Shown here in pieces: positions 1-9,180 of a stretch of DNA of 64,000 nt (position 1 is the stretch's first letter; each line of letters starts with the position of its first letter). The DNA is taken from positions 62,001 to 126,000 of the forward strand of contig DASWRI010000026.1 of the NCBI GenBank assembly GCA_036403235.1. The letters are read 5' to 3'. The position numbers and the translations under genes were made by a program. The notes under the pieces were generated by a model. It did no database searches. It worked only from the letters and a program-made list of their open reading frames with translations, and had not been told where the DNA came from. Origin of the DNA: JBGTFE01 sp036403235. Its GTDB lineage: Bacteria; Acidobacteriota; Blastocatellia; Pyrinomonadales; Pyrinomonadaceae.

Positions 1-772
1 TTCCGGCGATTCCTTCAAGACCTAATTTCAGTTTTTTGCTGAAATTATCTTTCGACAAAATAATCTTTTTCTGCTCGCCCGACTGCTGAACGATGGCCTC
101 CGGCTCGTTCAAATCGGACAAATCGACATAGGCGACGCGTTTTGCAAGGTCGAATTCTTTCCATTCTTCGACCATTTTCGAGAAAATCCTGACGCGTTCC
201 TGATTATCTCTGCGCGCGACATCCGAGTTATCGCGATTCCAGCCCTGCATATAAAACGGCGGGCGGTCGTCCGATTTTCCGGCCGCGCCGATAACAACCG
301 CGTCTTCGTCGGCAAAAAAGTCGCCGCCGTCAATCCGCACGACCGCGTGCGGCACGCGCTCGACGATGTTGACGCGAATTCCGTCGGGCAAAACGCGCGA
401 GACGACCGCCGATTTAACGAGCGTCAGGCGCTCGATGCCGCTTTTGATTTCTTTCAAATCGGCGTGCCAGACGCCGGATTTTTCCGTCTGACTGCGAACG
501 ATTCGCTCGATGTCGTCGCGCGAGGCGCGCGTTACGCCGTTGACGTCAATCGCTTTAACGTCGAAAAATTCCGAAGCGGTCACGGTTCGATAGCCCATAA
601 ACAGCAAAAATCCGAGACTCGCAAGGATGCCGAACATCAAAAAAAGCGGAACGAAGAAATTCGAAAAATTCTTCGCGCTCTTTTTGCGCGTAGCCGCCGC
701 GCGTCGTTTTTTCGGCGTTTTCGCCGCGGATTTGCTTGTCGTCGTTGTTATCTTTCTTTTTCGTTTTGCCAT
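1..772 (-). CDS. ftsQ: Cell division protein FtsQ, C-terminus beyond window edge
   Basis: Reading leftward from the ATG at 772 the frame is open to the window edge. The N-terminus is a very basic cytoplasmic tail (MAKRKRKITTTTSKS, then KKRR and RKKS), followed by one membrane segment (about residues 39-60, FFVPLFLMFGILASLGFLLF). A POTRA-like region follows (VKAIDVNGVTRASRDDIERIV), then the FtsQ beta domain. FtsQ links the FtsBL pair to the divisome in the periplasm. It lies 41 bp after murC, the usual dcw position, but murB and ddl, often found between them, are missing. The C-terminus is outside the window. Confidence 0.88.
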   Translation of the reverse strand, partial: MAKRKRKITTTTSKSAAKTPKKRRAAATRKKSAKNFSNFFVPLFLMFGILASLGFLLFMGYRTVTASEFFDVKAIDVNGVTRASRDDIERIVRSQTEKSGVWHADLKEIKSGIERLTLVKSAVVSRVLPDGIRVNIVERVPHAVVRIDGGDFFADEDAVVIGAAGKSDDRPPFYMQGWNRDNSDVARRDNQERVRIFSKMVEEWKEFDLAKRVAYVDLSDLNEPEAIVQQSGEQKKIILSKDNFSKKLKLGLEGIAG

Positions 773-780
773 ATTTATTT

Positions 781-818
781 TCACCACAGAAAAATTCTCC
801 GTGTTTGCGGTGGTTAAT
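781..818. repeat. Worn ACCACGGAG-type element between ftsQ and murC
   Basis: Read on the minus strand, TTAACCACCGCAAACACGG followed by AGAATTTTTCTGTGGTG resembles the 23408-23484 repeat with a shortened right arm. It fills the murC-ftsQ gap. Confidence 0.45.
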
Positions 819-2199
819 TAGTTTTTAGTTTCTCCAAAATCTCGTCGGAAAGCCGCGTGATACTTCCCGCGCCCAATGTAATAACCAAATCGTTCGGCTG
901 CAAAAACGGGGTAATTTTGTCCGCCACGCCGTCGATGTCGCCGACATACTGCACGTTTTTATGCCCGTATTTGCGAATGTTTTCCGTCAAAACTTCCGCC
1001 GTTACGCCTTCAATCGGCGATTCGCTGGCGGCGTAAATATCGACGACGAAAAGCACGTCGGCGTTATTAAACGAAAGCGCGAATTCGTTCATCAATTCGT
1101 TTGTTCTCGAAAAACGATGCGGCTGGAAAACAACCACCGTACGCTTTCCGCCCGAACCGTTTTTCGCCGCCGAAAGCGTCGCTAAGATTTCGGTCGGGTG
1201 ATGGCCGTAGTCGTCGACGACCATGATGCCGTCAATCTCGCCTTTGAATTGAAAACGGCGATTCGCGTTTTGAAACTTGGTAAAAGCTCCCGCGATTTTT
1301 TCAAACTTAACGCCGAGCTCCAAAGCGACCGCAGTCGCCGCCAAAGCGTTGTAGATATTATGTTTTCCCGGCACGGGCAGATTTATCTCGCCGAGCACCT
1401 CCGCTCCTTTCCAGACCGAAAACGTCGAGCCGAAATTTTCGTTGTAACGAATGTCGTGCGCCGAAACGTCGGCCTGCGCGGTCATCCCGTAAGTGACGCG
1501 GCGGCGCTTGATTTTCGGAATAATAAGCTGCACGTTCGGGTCGTCGAGACAAAGAATCGTCGCGCCGTAAAACGGTACTTTGTTGACGAAATCCGTGAAA
1601 CATTGGACGACGTCTTCCATTCCTTTGTAGGATTCCATGTGTTCCTTATCAATGTTCGTGACGACGGCGACGGTCGGGTAAAGCATCAAAAATGAACGGT
1701 CTGATTCGTCGGCTTCGGTGACGAACCACTCGCTTTTTCCGAGCCGCGCGTTTGAGCCGAGCGTATTGACGACGCCGCCGACAATCGTCGTCGGGTCGAT
1801 TCCGGCGTATCCGAGAATGGTCGCGACCATCGATGTCGTCGTCGTTTTGCCGTGCGTTCCGGCGATGGCGACGGCATACGGTTTTAGGGTCATCAGCTCG
1901 GCCAGCATCTCGGCGCGCGGGATGACCGGAATGCCTTTTTCCTTGGCGCGAACGACTTCCGGGTTGTCCTCCTTGACGGCCGACGAATAAACGACGACTT
2001 CGGCATCGCCGACGTTTTCCGCCGCGTGTCCCTCGTAAATTCTGACGTCGTGCAGAGTTTCGAGCCGCTCGGTGTTTTTCGATTTTTTCAAATCCGAACC
2101 GGAAACCTGAAACCCTAGATTGCACAGAACTTCGGCGATGCCGCTCATTCCGATGCCGCCGATACCGATAAAATGGATATTTTTAAAGTGTCTAAACAT
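814..2199 (-). CDS. murC: UDP-N-acetylmuramate--L-alanine ligase MurC
   Basis: 461 aa, normal family length. It adds L-Ala to UDP-MurNAc using ATP in the cytoplasm, the first amino-acid step of peptidoglycan precursor synthesis. Visible motifs are the N-terminal Rossmann glycine-rich IGIGGIGMSG (residues 11-20), the Mur-ligase P-loop GTHGKTT (114-120), the catalytic-domain TEADESDRSF and the C-terminal-domain FQPHRFSRT. The start is ATG at 2199. It follows murG, separated by a heptamer-repeat hairpin, and precedes ftsQ. Nothing is missing from the active site as far as can be read. Confidence 0.97.
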   Translation of the reverse strand: MFRHFKNIHFIGIGGIGMSGIAEVLCNLGFQVSGSDLKKSKNTERLETLHDVRIYEGHAAENVGDAEVVVYSSAVKEDNPEVVRAKEKGIPVIPRAEMLAELMTLKPYAVAIAGTHGKTTTTSMVATILGYAGIDPTTIVGGVVNTLGSNARLGKSEWFVTEADESDRSFLMLYPTVAVVTNIDKEHMESYKGMEDVVQCFTDFVNKVPFYGATILCLDDPNVQLIIPKIKRRRVTYGMTAQADVSAHDIRYNENFGSTFSVWKGAEVLGEINLPVPGKHNIYNALAATAVALELGVKFEKIAGAFTKFQNANRRFQFKGEIDGIMVVDDYGHHPTEILATLSAAKNGSGGKRTVVVFQPHRFSRTNELMNEFALSFNNADVLFVVDIYAASESPIEGVTAEVLTENIRKYGHKNVQYVGDIDGVADKITPFLQPNDLVITLGAGSITRLSDEILEKLKTN

Positions 2200-2203
2200 T
2201 AGT

Positions 2204-2290
2204 TGGTGGTCGGTGGTCAGTGGTCGGCGGTCAGTTGCAGATTGAAATTAAATTCAACCAGCAACGGACTACTGACTGCTGACTACTGAC
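2204..2290. repeat. Inverted repeat of GGTCAGT-type heptamers between murG and murC
   Basis: The left arm has repeated GGTCGGT/GGTCAGT units and the right arm has the complementary CTGACTACTGAC units. The inner part (CAGTTGCAG ... CAGCAACGG, 2232-2266) is shared with the element at 14980-15072. The right arm encodes the last residues of MurG (SVVSSQ) and its stop codon. It could form an RNA hairpin in the operon transcript. Confidence 0.75.
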
Positions 2291-3354
2291 ATCTTTTCTA
2301 TCAAATCAACTGTTTTTTCGGCGGCATCGACTTTTGCCAGCTTTTTTGCCGCCGTTTCCATTCCGGAAATTTTTTCCGGCGAATTTATCAAATCTATAAT
2401 TTCTTTGGCCAGCGCTTCGCCGCTCAAATCGAACTGCAAAATCATGCGCGCCGCGCCCGCGCGCTCTAATGCCTCGGCGTTTTTGCGCTGGTGGTCGTCG
2501 GCCGCCGTCGGGAGCGGAATCATAATCGCCGCCCGGCCGGCTGCCGCTACTTCGGCGCAGGTCGTCGCGCCCGCGCGGCAAATTATCAAATCGGTTTTGG
2601 CGAATTCGTTGACCATATCGTTTATATAAGGTCGAACGTCCGCCGCTTCAATTCCGTCTCGCCGGTAAACTTCGGCGATTTTTTCAAAGTCGAACTCGCC
2701 CGTCTGGTGCGTTATCCGCAGCCGGTCTTTGAAGTCCTTCAAAAATTCCAGAGCGTCGGCCATCGCGTTGTTAATCGCCCGCGCGCCCTGCGAGCCGCCG
2801 AAAATCAGGACGCAAAATTTGTTATTTTCTCTATCTTTCGGCGAAATGTCAAAAAACTCCTGACGAACCGGATTTCCCGTCACGATTCCTTTTTTCCCGA
2901 AATACGGCATCGCTTCTTCAAACGTCAAAGCCGCTTTGTCGACGAATCTCGCCAATCGGCGGTTTGTAAAACCCGGCAGCGCGTTCGAATCCATCACGAG
3001 CGTCGGGACGCGCATCAGGCTCGCCATCAAAAGAACCGGGCCGGAAACATAACCGCCCGCGCCGACGACCACGTCGGGCTTAAATTTCTTTATCAACCGG
3101 CGCGCTTCGAGAAAGCTTTTCGGCAAAATAAACAAACCTTTCAGCTTGCCCAAAAATCCGACGTTTTTCAGACCGGCGCTGTTTATCAAAGAAAGCTCGA
3201 AACCATTTGCGGGAACGATTTTCGTCTCCAAGCCGCGCGATGTGCCGACGAATAAAACTTTCGATTCGGCGCTCCGCCGCACGATTTCCTTGGCGACGGC
3301 AATTCCCGGATAAATGTGTCCGCCCGTTCCTCCGGCGGCAATCAAAACTCTCAT
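2269..3354 (-). CDS. murG: UDP-GlcNAc--lipid I transferase MurG
   Basis: 361 aa GT28-family glycosyltransferase that turns lipid I into lipid II on the inner face of the membrane. The N-terminal GGTGGHIYPG (residues 8-17) is the diagnostic acceptor-site loop. FGGSQGARAINNAM and ICRAGATTCAE are the C-terminal UDP-GlcNAc-site motifs. The last six residues (SVVSSQ) are translated from the arm of an intergenic repeat rather than from family sequence, so the native C-terminus appears to have been replaced. It sits between ftsW and murC in the usual order. Confidence 0.97.
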   Translation of the reverse strand: MRVLIAAGGTGGHIYPGIAVAKEIVRRSAESKVLFVGTSRGLETKIVPANGFELSLINSAGLKNVGFLGKLKGLFILPKSFLEARRLIKKFKPDVVVGAGGYVSGPVLLMASLMRVPTLVMDSNALPGFTNRRLARFVDKAALTFEEAMPYFGKKGIVTGNPVRQEFFDISPKDRENNKFCVLIFGGSQGARAINNAMADALEFLKDFKDRLRITHQTGEFDFEKIAEVYRRDGIEAADVRPYINDMVNEFAKTDLIICRAGATTCAEVAAAGRAAIMIPLPTAADDHQRKNAEALERAGAARMILQFDLSGEALAKEIIDLINSPEKISGMETAAKKLAKVDAAEKTVDLIEKMSVVSSQ

Positions 3355-3360
3355 AGTAAA

Positions 3361-3417
3361 TGGTCAGAAATCAGCGGCGCGAAGCGTTGGTCAGTTTTTG
3401 CTGATGGCTGACGGCTA
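3361..3417. repeat. Degenerate GGTCAG-type inverted repeat between ftsW and murG
   Basis: The TGGTCAGAAATCAGC left arm and GCTGATGGCTGACGGCTAA right arm are imperfect inverted copies flanking a short loop. It belongs to the same family as 2204-2290 and fills almost the whole intergenic gap. Confidence 0.55.
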
Positions 3418-3422
3418 AAAAA

Positions 3423-4607
3423 TCACGCGCGGCTCAATTTCGGCTTCGTTCGTTTATTTCGCTTCGGGGCTTCGGGCGCTTCCCCTTGAGCTTCGACAAA
3501 ACCCGTGTATTGCGAAATATTCAGCAAAATTCCGACGGCGAAGAGCGTGACGATAATCGACGAGCCGCCGTAGGAAATAAACGGTAAAGGAATTCCCTTC
3601 GCGGGCAGAATCGAAATCACGACCGAGATATTAAAAAGCGCCTGCACGATAATTCCGGTAATTATTCCGATGCCGAGCAAAAGCCCGAAACGGTCGGGCG
3701 CGTTCAGCGCGGCGCGTGTTCCGCGCCACAAAAGAAAACCGAAAGCGACGACGACGCCGAGCGTTCCGATTAACCCGAGTTCTTCGCCGACGACCGCAAA
3801 AATAAAATCCGAATACGGATACGGCAGATAAAATAATTTCTGCTGACCTTTGGCGAAGCCTTCGCCGAAGATTCCGCCCGAGCCGATGGCGTAAAGCGAT
3901 TGGACGACCTGATAACCGCTGTCGTCGGCGTGCTTGAACGGGTCGAGAAACGCCATCAGGCGTTCGACGCGCCACGGAGCGAGAATCAAAGCGCCGAGTC
4001 CGATTACAACAAGTCCCGCGCCGACCGTCGCCAGGTGCAGAATGCGCGCTCCGGCGGCAAAATAAACGCTGACGAAAATCGCGCACAAAACAATCGCCGT
4101 TCCCAAATCCGGCTCAAAAAAAACGAGTCCGCCCAAACCGCCGAGCACAAACAGACACGGCACAACCGTCTCTCTCAATTCGCCGATGCTTTTCTCTTTT
4201 TTCGTCAAAAAATACGCGAGAAAAATGGGCAGCGCGGCTTTGGCGATTTCCGAAGGCTGAAACGACATTCCGGGAAATCTAATCCAGCGCCGCGCGCCGT
4301 TAATCGCCGGAAAACCGAACACCGCCAGCAGAAGCACGACCGTCACGGCTAAAATGCCGTATACGACATACTCGTTTTGATACCATCGATAATGAATTCT
4401 GCTCGTCGCATACATTACCGCGAGTCCCGCGAGCGTAAAGCTCATTTGTTTGTAAAAATACGCAAACTGGCTCGCGCCGTCCGGGTTTTTGGCGGTTTCC
4501 TGAAGCGAAATCATCGCCGAAGCCGAATAAACCATGACCGCGCCGAAAAGCGCGAGTCCTGCGGTTATCGCAAATAAAAACCAATCTATGCGGAGTTTTT
4601 TCGCCAT
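3423..4607 (-). CDS. ftsW: Lipid II polymerase FtsW (SEDS family)
   Basis: 394 aa with about ten hydrophobic segments. SEDS glycosyltransferases polymerise lipid II into glycan at the septum together with a class B PBP, here ftsI in the same cluster. Family signatures include the FQPSEIAKAALPIFLAYFLT region, the large periplasmic-loop motif around YQVVQSLYAIGSGGIFGEG, GEELGLIG, and PLPFISYGGSS near the C-terminus. The tail is basic and Pro-rich. The start is ATG at 4607 behind a GAAGGA ribosome binding site, 10 bp after the upstream small secreted protein gene. Confidence 0.96.
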   Translation of the reverse strand: MAKKLRIDWFLFAITAGLALFGAVMVYSASAMISLQETAKNPDGASQFAYFYKQMSFTLAGLAVMYATSRIHYRWYQNEYVVYGILAVTVVLLLAVFGFPAINGARRWIRFPGMSFQPSEIAKAALPIFLAYFLTKKEKSIGELRETVVPCLFVLGGLGGLVFFEPDLGTAIVLCAIFVSVYFAAGARILHLATVGAGLVVIGLGALILAPWRVERLMAFLDPFKHADDSGYQVVQSLYAIGSGGIFGEGFAKGQQKLFYLPYPYSDFIFAVVGEELGLIGTLGVVVAFGFLLWRGTRAALNAPDRFGLLLGIGIITGIIVQALFNISVVISILPAKGIPLPFISYGGSSIIVTLFAVGILLNISQYTGFVEAQGEAPEAPKRNKRTKPKLSRA

Positions 4608-4617
4608 TCCTTCTCTT

Positions 4618-5058
4618 CTACATCACTTTGCTCGGGTCGCATTGCAAAATGATTACCGTGTATTTTTTCTCCAGCTCGGAGAGTTCCTCGTCTTTCGCTT
4701 TGCGGTCGGCTTCTTCCTGCTCTTCGCTCGCCGGGACGCCGCGGCAGAGCGGCTCGAAAAATCGAATTTCCCTGCCATTTCCGTCAACCAGCTTTTCATT
4801 TTCATAGCGCGCCTTCAGCTCGTTCAATCTTTTTTCAACGGTCGTGATTTTTACCGAAGTCACTTCGCCTTTTTCGTTCCGCGTCTCTTTTCTGACTTTC
4901 GTCCCGGGCTTTACGTTATCGGGCAGACGTTCAAATTTTGTCGCTTTGGGCGTCGGCGAAACGTTTGCCGTTTCCGCGTTCTGAGCTTTTCGCGCGCCGC
5001 AGTTCTGCGTTTGAATAAAGCAGAAAACGGCCAAAATTATAAAAAATGCAATCTTCAT
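4618..5058 (-). CDS. Small secreted protein of unknown function inside the dcw cluster
   Basis: 146 aa, not recognised. It has an N-terminal hydrophobic segment (MKIAFFIILAVFCFIQ) followed by a Cys at about residue 20, not a canonical lipobox. A Thr/Pro linker and a charged, probably helical C-terminal half follow, with an Arg/Lys/Glu-rich stretch and two Cys. Its ATG overlaps the murD stop by 4 nt, which suggests translational coupling with murD. The position between murD and ftsW is unusual because these two are normally adjacent. An envelope role in wall synthesis is only suggested by context. Confidence 0.75.
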   Translation of the reverse strand: MKIAFFIILAVFCFIQTQNCGARKAQNAETANVSPTPKATKFERLPDNVKPGTKVRKETRNEKGEVTSVKITTVEKRLNELKARYENEKLVDGNGREIRFFEPLCRGVPASEEQEEADRKAKDEELSELEKKYTVIILQCDPSKVM

Positions 5059-6434
5059 TTCGCCTGCGCTTTTGAATTAATACTCAAAACTTCCCGTTTG
5101 AAAATTGTGCCGCGCTCTTCGAAAGAATTAAACATATCGAAGCTGGCGCAGGCCGGTGCGAGCAAAACCGAATCGCCGCTCTGCGCGTTTTCAAAACTTT
5201 TTAGAACGGCGTCCCGCATCGAATCGGCGCGAACTATGTCAGCGTGATTTTTTAACTGCTTTTCAATATTTTCGGCATCTTCACCGATTAACACGAGCTT
5301 TCGCACCGTTTTTTCAATCAGCGGAACAAGCGGCGCATACGGCGCGTTTTTGCCGCGTCCGCCTAATATTAAAATCGCTTTGCCGTCGCTTTCGCTCAAT
5401 GCTTCTAATGCTTTCAAAGTCGCGTCGACCGAAGTCGCTTTCGAATCGTTGTAAAATTTCACGCCTTCGATTTCCGAGACGAACTCGATGCGATGCTCGA
5501 CGCCTTTGAAATTCCTGACCGTCTCGCGCATCGAATCGGGCGACGCGCCGCACGCGAGGCCGGCCGCAAAACTCGCCAGAACGTTTTCGACGTTGTGCAT
5601 TCCGCGCAGAAAAATCTCGCCGCGCGTCGTCAAAATCTTTTCCTTTCCGCCGGCGCGGCAAACTAAATCTCTACCGCGCAGAAACAAGCCTTCGTCCAAT
5701 TCTTTTTTCACGCTGAAAAGCGAAACGTGCGCTTTCAAACCGCTCGCCCAGCTCAATGTGATTTCATCGTCGGCGTTCAAAATCGCCACGTCTTCCGCCG
5801 TTTGATTCATAAACAGACGATGTTTGGCGGCGGCGTAATCCGAGAAAAAATCGTATCTGTCCATGTGATTCGGCGTCACGTTCAGACAAAGCGCGACATT
5901 GGCGCGAAAATTTTTAATCGTCTCAAGCTGAAAGCTCGAAAGCTCGGCCACCGTCCAGCCTTTTTCGGTCGAATTTTCGGTCAAGCTCAAGAGCGGCGTT
6001 CCGATATTTCCGCCGACCTGCGTTTCGATTCCCGAATTTCGCAAAAGCTCGCCGATTAAAGTCGTCGTCGTCGTTTTGCCGTTCGAGCCGGTGATGCCGA
6101 CGATGCCGCCTTTCAAAAATCTGTAGGCGAGCTCGACTTCGCCGATGACTTCGCCGTCTTTGCGGTCGACATAACGCGCCGGAATCGTGTTCGTCGGAAC
6201 GCCGGGCGAGATGATGACCAAATCAATCTGGTCGAGCAGCCACGACGGGAGATTGCCGTCAATCAGGCCGACGCCGAATTTTTCCTTCAGAGAGCGCGCT
6301 TCGTCCGACCAGGTTTCAACCGGCTTTTTGTCGTGCAGCGCCACCACAGCACCGCGCGCCGCCAAAAATCGGGCGGAAGCGACGCCGGATTTTCCAGCGC
6401 CGAGAACTAAAGTTTTTCGTCCTTGAAGTTCCAT
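5055..6434 (-). CDS. murD: UDP-N-acetylmuramoylalanine--D-glutamate ligase MurD
   Basis: 459 aa cytoplasmic Mur ligase adding D-Glu to UDP-MurNAc-L-Ala. It has the N-terminal nucleotide-fold glycine loop LGAGKSGVAS (residues 11-20), P-loop GSNGKTT (116-122), LNVTPNHMDRY in the central domain and KFYNDSKATSVDAT plus LGGRGKN in the C-terminal domain. The start is ATG at 6434. It lies downstream of mraY across a CAAAGTC-type repeat hairpin, and its stop overlaps the next gene's start. Confidence 0.97.
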   Translation of the reverse strand: MELQGRKTLVLGAGKSGVASARFLAARGAVVALHDKKPVETWSDEARSLKEKFGVGLIDGNLPSWLLDQIDLVIISPGVPTNTIPARYVDRKDGEVIGEVELAYRFLKGGIVGITGSNGKTTTTTLIGELLRNSGIETQVGGNIGTPLLSLTENSTEKGWTVAELSSFQLETIKNFRANVALCLNVTPNHMDRYDFFSDYAAAKHRLFMNQTAEDVAILNADDEITLSWASGLKAHVSLFSVKKELDEGLFLRGRDLVCRAGGKEKILTTRGEIFLRGMHNVENVLASFAAGLACGASPDSMRETVRNFKGVEHRIEFVSEIEGVKFYNDSKATSVDATLKALEALSESDGKAILILGGRGKNAPYAPLVPLIEKTVRKLVLIGEDAENIEKQLKNHADIVRADSMRDAVLKSFENAQSGDSVLLAPACASFDMFNSFEERGTIFKREVLSINSKAQAK

Positions 6435-6441
6435 TTTTTAA

Positions 6442-6513
6442 TTAACGCAAAGTCACAAAGTCGCAAAGGAAAATTTTATAAAAAGCTTCGCGCCCTTGCG
6501 TCTTTGCGTTAAA
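6442..6513. repeat. Inverted repeat of 8-mer GCAAAGTC units between mraY and murD
   Basis: The left arm AACGCAAAGTCACAAAGTCG repeats an 8 nt unit. The right arm CTTGCGTCTTTGCGTTAA is its inverted counterpart about 20 nt away. It has the same architecture as the heptamer hairpins but an unrelated sequence. Confidence 0.7.
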
Positions 6514-6515
6514 AC

Positions 6516-7655
6516 TCATCTCAATTTCAATGTCGATAAGCTCAACAAAGCAAACAGTATCGCCACAATCACAAACCGGAAAACGATTTTCGGCTCTTTC
6601 CACCCGGACATTTCAAAATGATGATGGAGCGGCGTCATTTTGAAAACGCGCGTGCCCGGTTTTCCGCCGCGTTTCGTCAATTTGAAAATCGAAACTTGAA
6701 GCATCACCGAAGCCGCTTCGAGAATAAAAACGCCGCCGATAAACGGCAAAAGAAATTCCTGTTTCGTCAAAATCGCCACCGTTCCGAGCGCGCCGCCGAT
6801 TGCCAGGCTTCCGACATCGCCCATAAAAACCTGTGCGGGCGGCGAGTTGTACCACAAAAATCCGAGACTCGCGCCGACCATCGCGCCGCAGAAAACCGTC
6901 AGTTCCGCCGCTTCCGGTTTCCAGACGATGTCGAGTATGTCGGCCCACCGGCGGTCGCTCGAAACATACGTCAAAGCCGTCAAAGCCGACATCGCGATAA
7001 AAGTCACGCTCGACGCCAGACCGTCCAGACCGTCGGTCAAATTTACCGCGTTTGACGAGCCCAAAAGAACAAAAATGATAAAGAACAGATAAACTATTGC
7101 GCCGACGTTGGTGATATTGGTGAGCGCCGTCTGCTTCAAAAACGGAATCGAAATAATCCACGGGTAATTCGCAAAATAAAACAGACAGCCCCAAACGATG
7201 ATTGCCGTTATCAATTGCCCGAAAAGCTTTTGCTTTCCGGTCAGCCCGAGACTTCGTTTTTTGACGATTTTTATGTAATCGTCGAGAAATCCGATAAGGC
7301 CGAACGAAGTCGTCGCGCCGAGAGCGAGCCACAGATACAAGCTGTCCAGCCGCGCCCACAAAATCGTCGAGAGAAAAACCGAAACCAAAATCAAAACCCC
7401 GCCCATCGTCGGCGTTCCTTTTTTCTCGAAGTGCGATGCCGGACCTTCTTCGCGGATTTCCTGCCCGAATTTCAAATCGGCGAGCTTTCTAATTACCTTT
7501 CCGCCGAACAGAAGCGAAATTAAAAGCGCCGTAATCGTCGCCCAGGCCGTGCGAAACGTGACGTATTGAAAGACGTTTAAGCCTTTGAAAAAATACGAGT
7601 CCGTTACCCGGCCATATTGCTGAAAAATCAGCTGATATAATAAGTAATAAAGCAT
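6516..7655 (-). CDS. mraY: Phospho-MurNAc-pentapeptide transferase MraY
   Basis: 379 aa polytopic membrane enzyme that loads the MurNAc-pentapeptide onto undecaprenyl phosphate to give lipid I. Catalytic Asp pair DDYIK (125-126), NLTDGLDGL (205-213), MGDVGS (278-283) and PLHHHFE (His344-346) are all present. It has about ten membrane segments. The start ATG at 7655 follows murF across a repeat element. Length and motifs are normal. Confidence 0.97.
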   Translation of the reverse strand: MLYYLLYQLIFQQYGRVTDSYFFKGLNVFQYVTFRTAWATITALLISLLFGGKVIRKLADLKFGQEIREEGPASHFEKKGTPTMGGVLILVSVFLSTILWARLDSLYLWLALGATTSFGLIGFLDDYIKIVKKRSLGLTGKQKLFGQLITAIIVWGCLFYFANYPWIISIPFLKQTALTNITNVGAIVYLFFIIFVLLGSSNAVNLTDGLDGLASSVTFIAMSALTALTYVSSDRRWADILDIVWKPEAAELTVFCGAMVGASLGFLWYNSPPAQVFMGDVGSLAIGGALGTVAILTKQEFLLPFIGGVFILEAASVMLQVSIFKLTKRGGKPGTRVFKMTPLHHHFEMSGWKEPKIVFRFVIVAILFALLSLSTLKLR

Positions 7656-7664
7656 CAGTTTGAA

Positions 7665-7746
7665 TAATTACGAATTACAAATTTCAAATTACGAATTGGA
7701 AAACAACTTTCTTTTATTCGTCTTTCGTAATTCGTAATTCGTAATT
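7665..7746. repeat. Inverted repeat of AATTACG heptamers between murF and mraY
   Basis: The left arm has AATTACGAATTAC and AAATTACGAATT. The right arm has CGTAATTCGTAATTCGTAAT, a tandem of the inverted heptamer. The right arm runs into the murF coding end and encodes its last residues (NYELRITK). A sister copy is at 40711-40794. Confidence 0.8.
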
Positions 7747-9180
7747 TTCTAAAAGCTTTTCAACTACCTTTTCCGTCCGCACGCCGCGCGAGCCTTTGAT
7801 TAAAACAAAATCGCCCGCCTGAATCTCGGCTAAAAACTTTTCGCCGGCAACAATCGAATTTTCGTAAAACTCGGCTTCATCGATTCCGGCCGCGCGCGCG
7901 CCTTCAATCAGATTTTGCGCCAGGCCTTCGACGCCGAAAATTTTATCGACGCCGATTTCGGCAATCAGCCGTCCCGTTTCGTAATGAATCCGCGCCGCAT
8001 CCGCACCTAATTCGCGCATTTCCCCGGCGATTAAAATTTTTCTGGTCGCGCCCGCGCCGATTTCCGTCAAAGTCTTGACCATCGAAAGAAGCGCGTCGGG
8101 ATTTGAGTTGTACGTATCATTGATGACCGTAAATCCCTCACGAAAACGCAAAACTTCGCCGCGCTGCGGCGGCGGCTGAACCGTCTTGAGCGAACCGGCA
8201 ATCGCCTCCGCCGACATTCCGAAAACGTGCCCGACGGCCGATGCCGCGAGCGCGTTCAAAACGTTGTGCTTGCCGTTCAGCGGAAACGCGACTTCGGCTG
8301 TGCCTTCGGGCGTTTCCAATCTGAAATGAGTTTGGCCCGCGTCGTCGAGATGAATTTCTCTCGCCATCACGTCCGAGTGAACGTCGATTCCGTAGGTCAC
8401 ATTTTTGCCTTCGTGCATGTCGCGCATCGCAAAAACGCGAAAATCGTCGGCGTTCAAAACGGCCGTACCGTTCGGTTTCATTCCTTCGACGAGTTCGGCT
8501 TTCGCTTTCGCGACGTTTTCAATTGAGCCGAGATGCTCGACGTGAACCGGATAAACGTTGAGCTCGACGGCGACGTCCGGCGGCGTAATCCGGCACAGGC
8601 GCGCGATTTCGTTGTTCGGCGTCGACATTCCCATTTCCAAAACCGCAACGTCGTAAGACGAATCTTTCGCCAAATTCAAAACCGTAATCGGCAAGCCCAA
8701 ACCGTTGTTGTAGTTTTTGACGTTTCGCAAAACTTTGCGCCCGGAGCTTTCCAAAACGTGCGCCGTCAATTCCTTCGCCGTCGTTTTTCCGGCGCTGCCC
8801 GTAACGGCGACGATTGGTTTATTCCATTGCTCGTAAACGCCGTGAGCGAGTTTTTGAAAAGCGGCAATCACGTCTTCGGCAAAAATTAAGCGGTCGGAAA
8901 ATTTTTCGAGCGCGGCCAGATATTCTTCGAATCGGTCGCGCCGGACGACTGCGGCGGCCGCGCCGTTTTCCAGCGCTGAAGCGGTGTATTTGGTCGAATC
9001 TTCAAAATCGCCGTTAAAGCAGTTATTTTTATAATCCGGCTGCGAAAGCGCAAAAAAGACTGCGCCCGCCCGGCTTTCACGCGAGTCGATTACGAATGAA
9101 TCGACTTCGGTTTCAAGCAAAGCGGGGTTTAGTCCGGACGCGTCAGCGTTCATATATTTTATGGCGTCTTCCAGTTTCAA
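7714..9180 (-). CDS. murF: UDP-MurNAc-tripeptide--D-Ala-D-Ala ligase MurF
   Basis: 488 aa Mur ligase adding D-Ala-D-Ala to complete the pentapeptide precursor. The P-loop GSAGKTT is at 128-134, with the Mur central motif around LNVYPVHVEHLGS and C-terminal NDTYNSNPDA. The start is TTG at 9180 with an AAGGA site just upstream, and it overlaps the ftsI stop as TTGA. The last eight or so residues (NYELRITKDE) come from a repeat arm. murE, which normally stands between ftsI and murF, is absent. Confidence 0.96.
   Translation of the reverse strand: MKLEDAIKYMNADASGLNPALLETEVDSFVIDSRESRAGAVFFALSQPDYKNNCFNGDFEDSTKYTASALENGAAAAVVRRDRFEEYLAALEKFSDRLIFAEDVIAAFQKLAHGVYEQWNKPIVAVTGSAGKTTAKELTAHVLESSGRKVLRNVKNYNNGLGLPITVLNLAKDSSYDVAVLEMGMSTPNNEIARLCRITPPDVAVELNVYPVHVEHLGSIENVAKAKAELVEGMKPNGTAVLNADDFRVFAMRDMHEGKNVTYGIDVHSDVMAREIHLDDAGQTHFRLETPEGTAEVAFPLNGKHNVLNALAASAVGHVFGMSAEAIAGSLKTVQPPPQRGEVLRFREGFTVINDTYNSNPDALLSMVKTLTEIGAGATRKILIAGEMRELGADAARIHYETGRLIAEIGVDKIFGVEGLAQNLIEGARAAGIDEAEFYENSIVAGEKFLAEIQAGDFVLIKGSRGVRTEKVVEKLLENYELRITKDE

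Noticed and set aside
1198..1695. Long opposite-strand frames over murC, murG, gyrA and others
   Set aside because: They are shadows caused by the codon pattern of strongly supported genes and are Arg/Phe-rich without family motifs.
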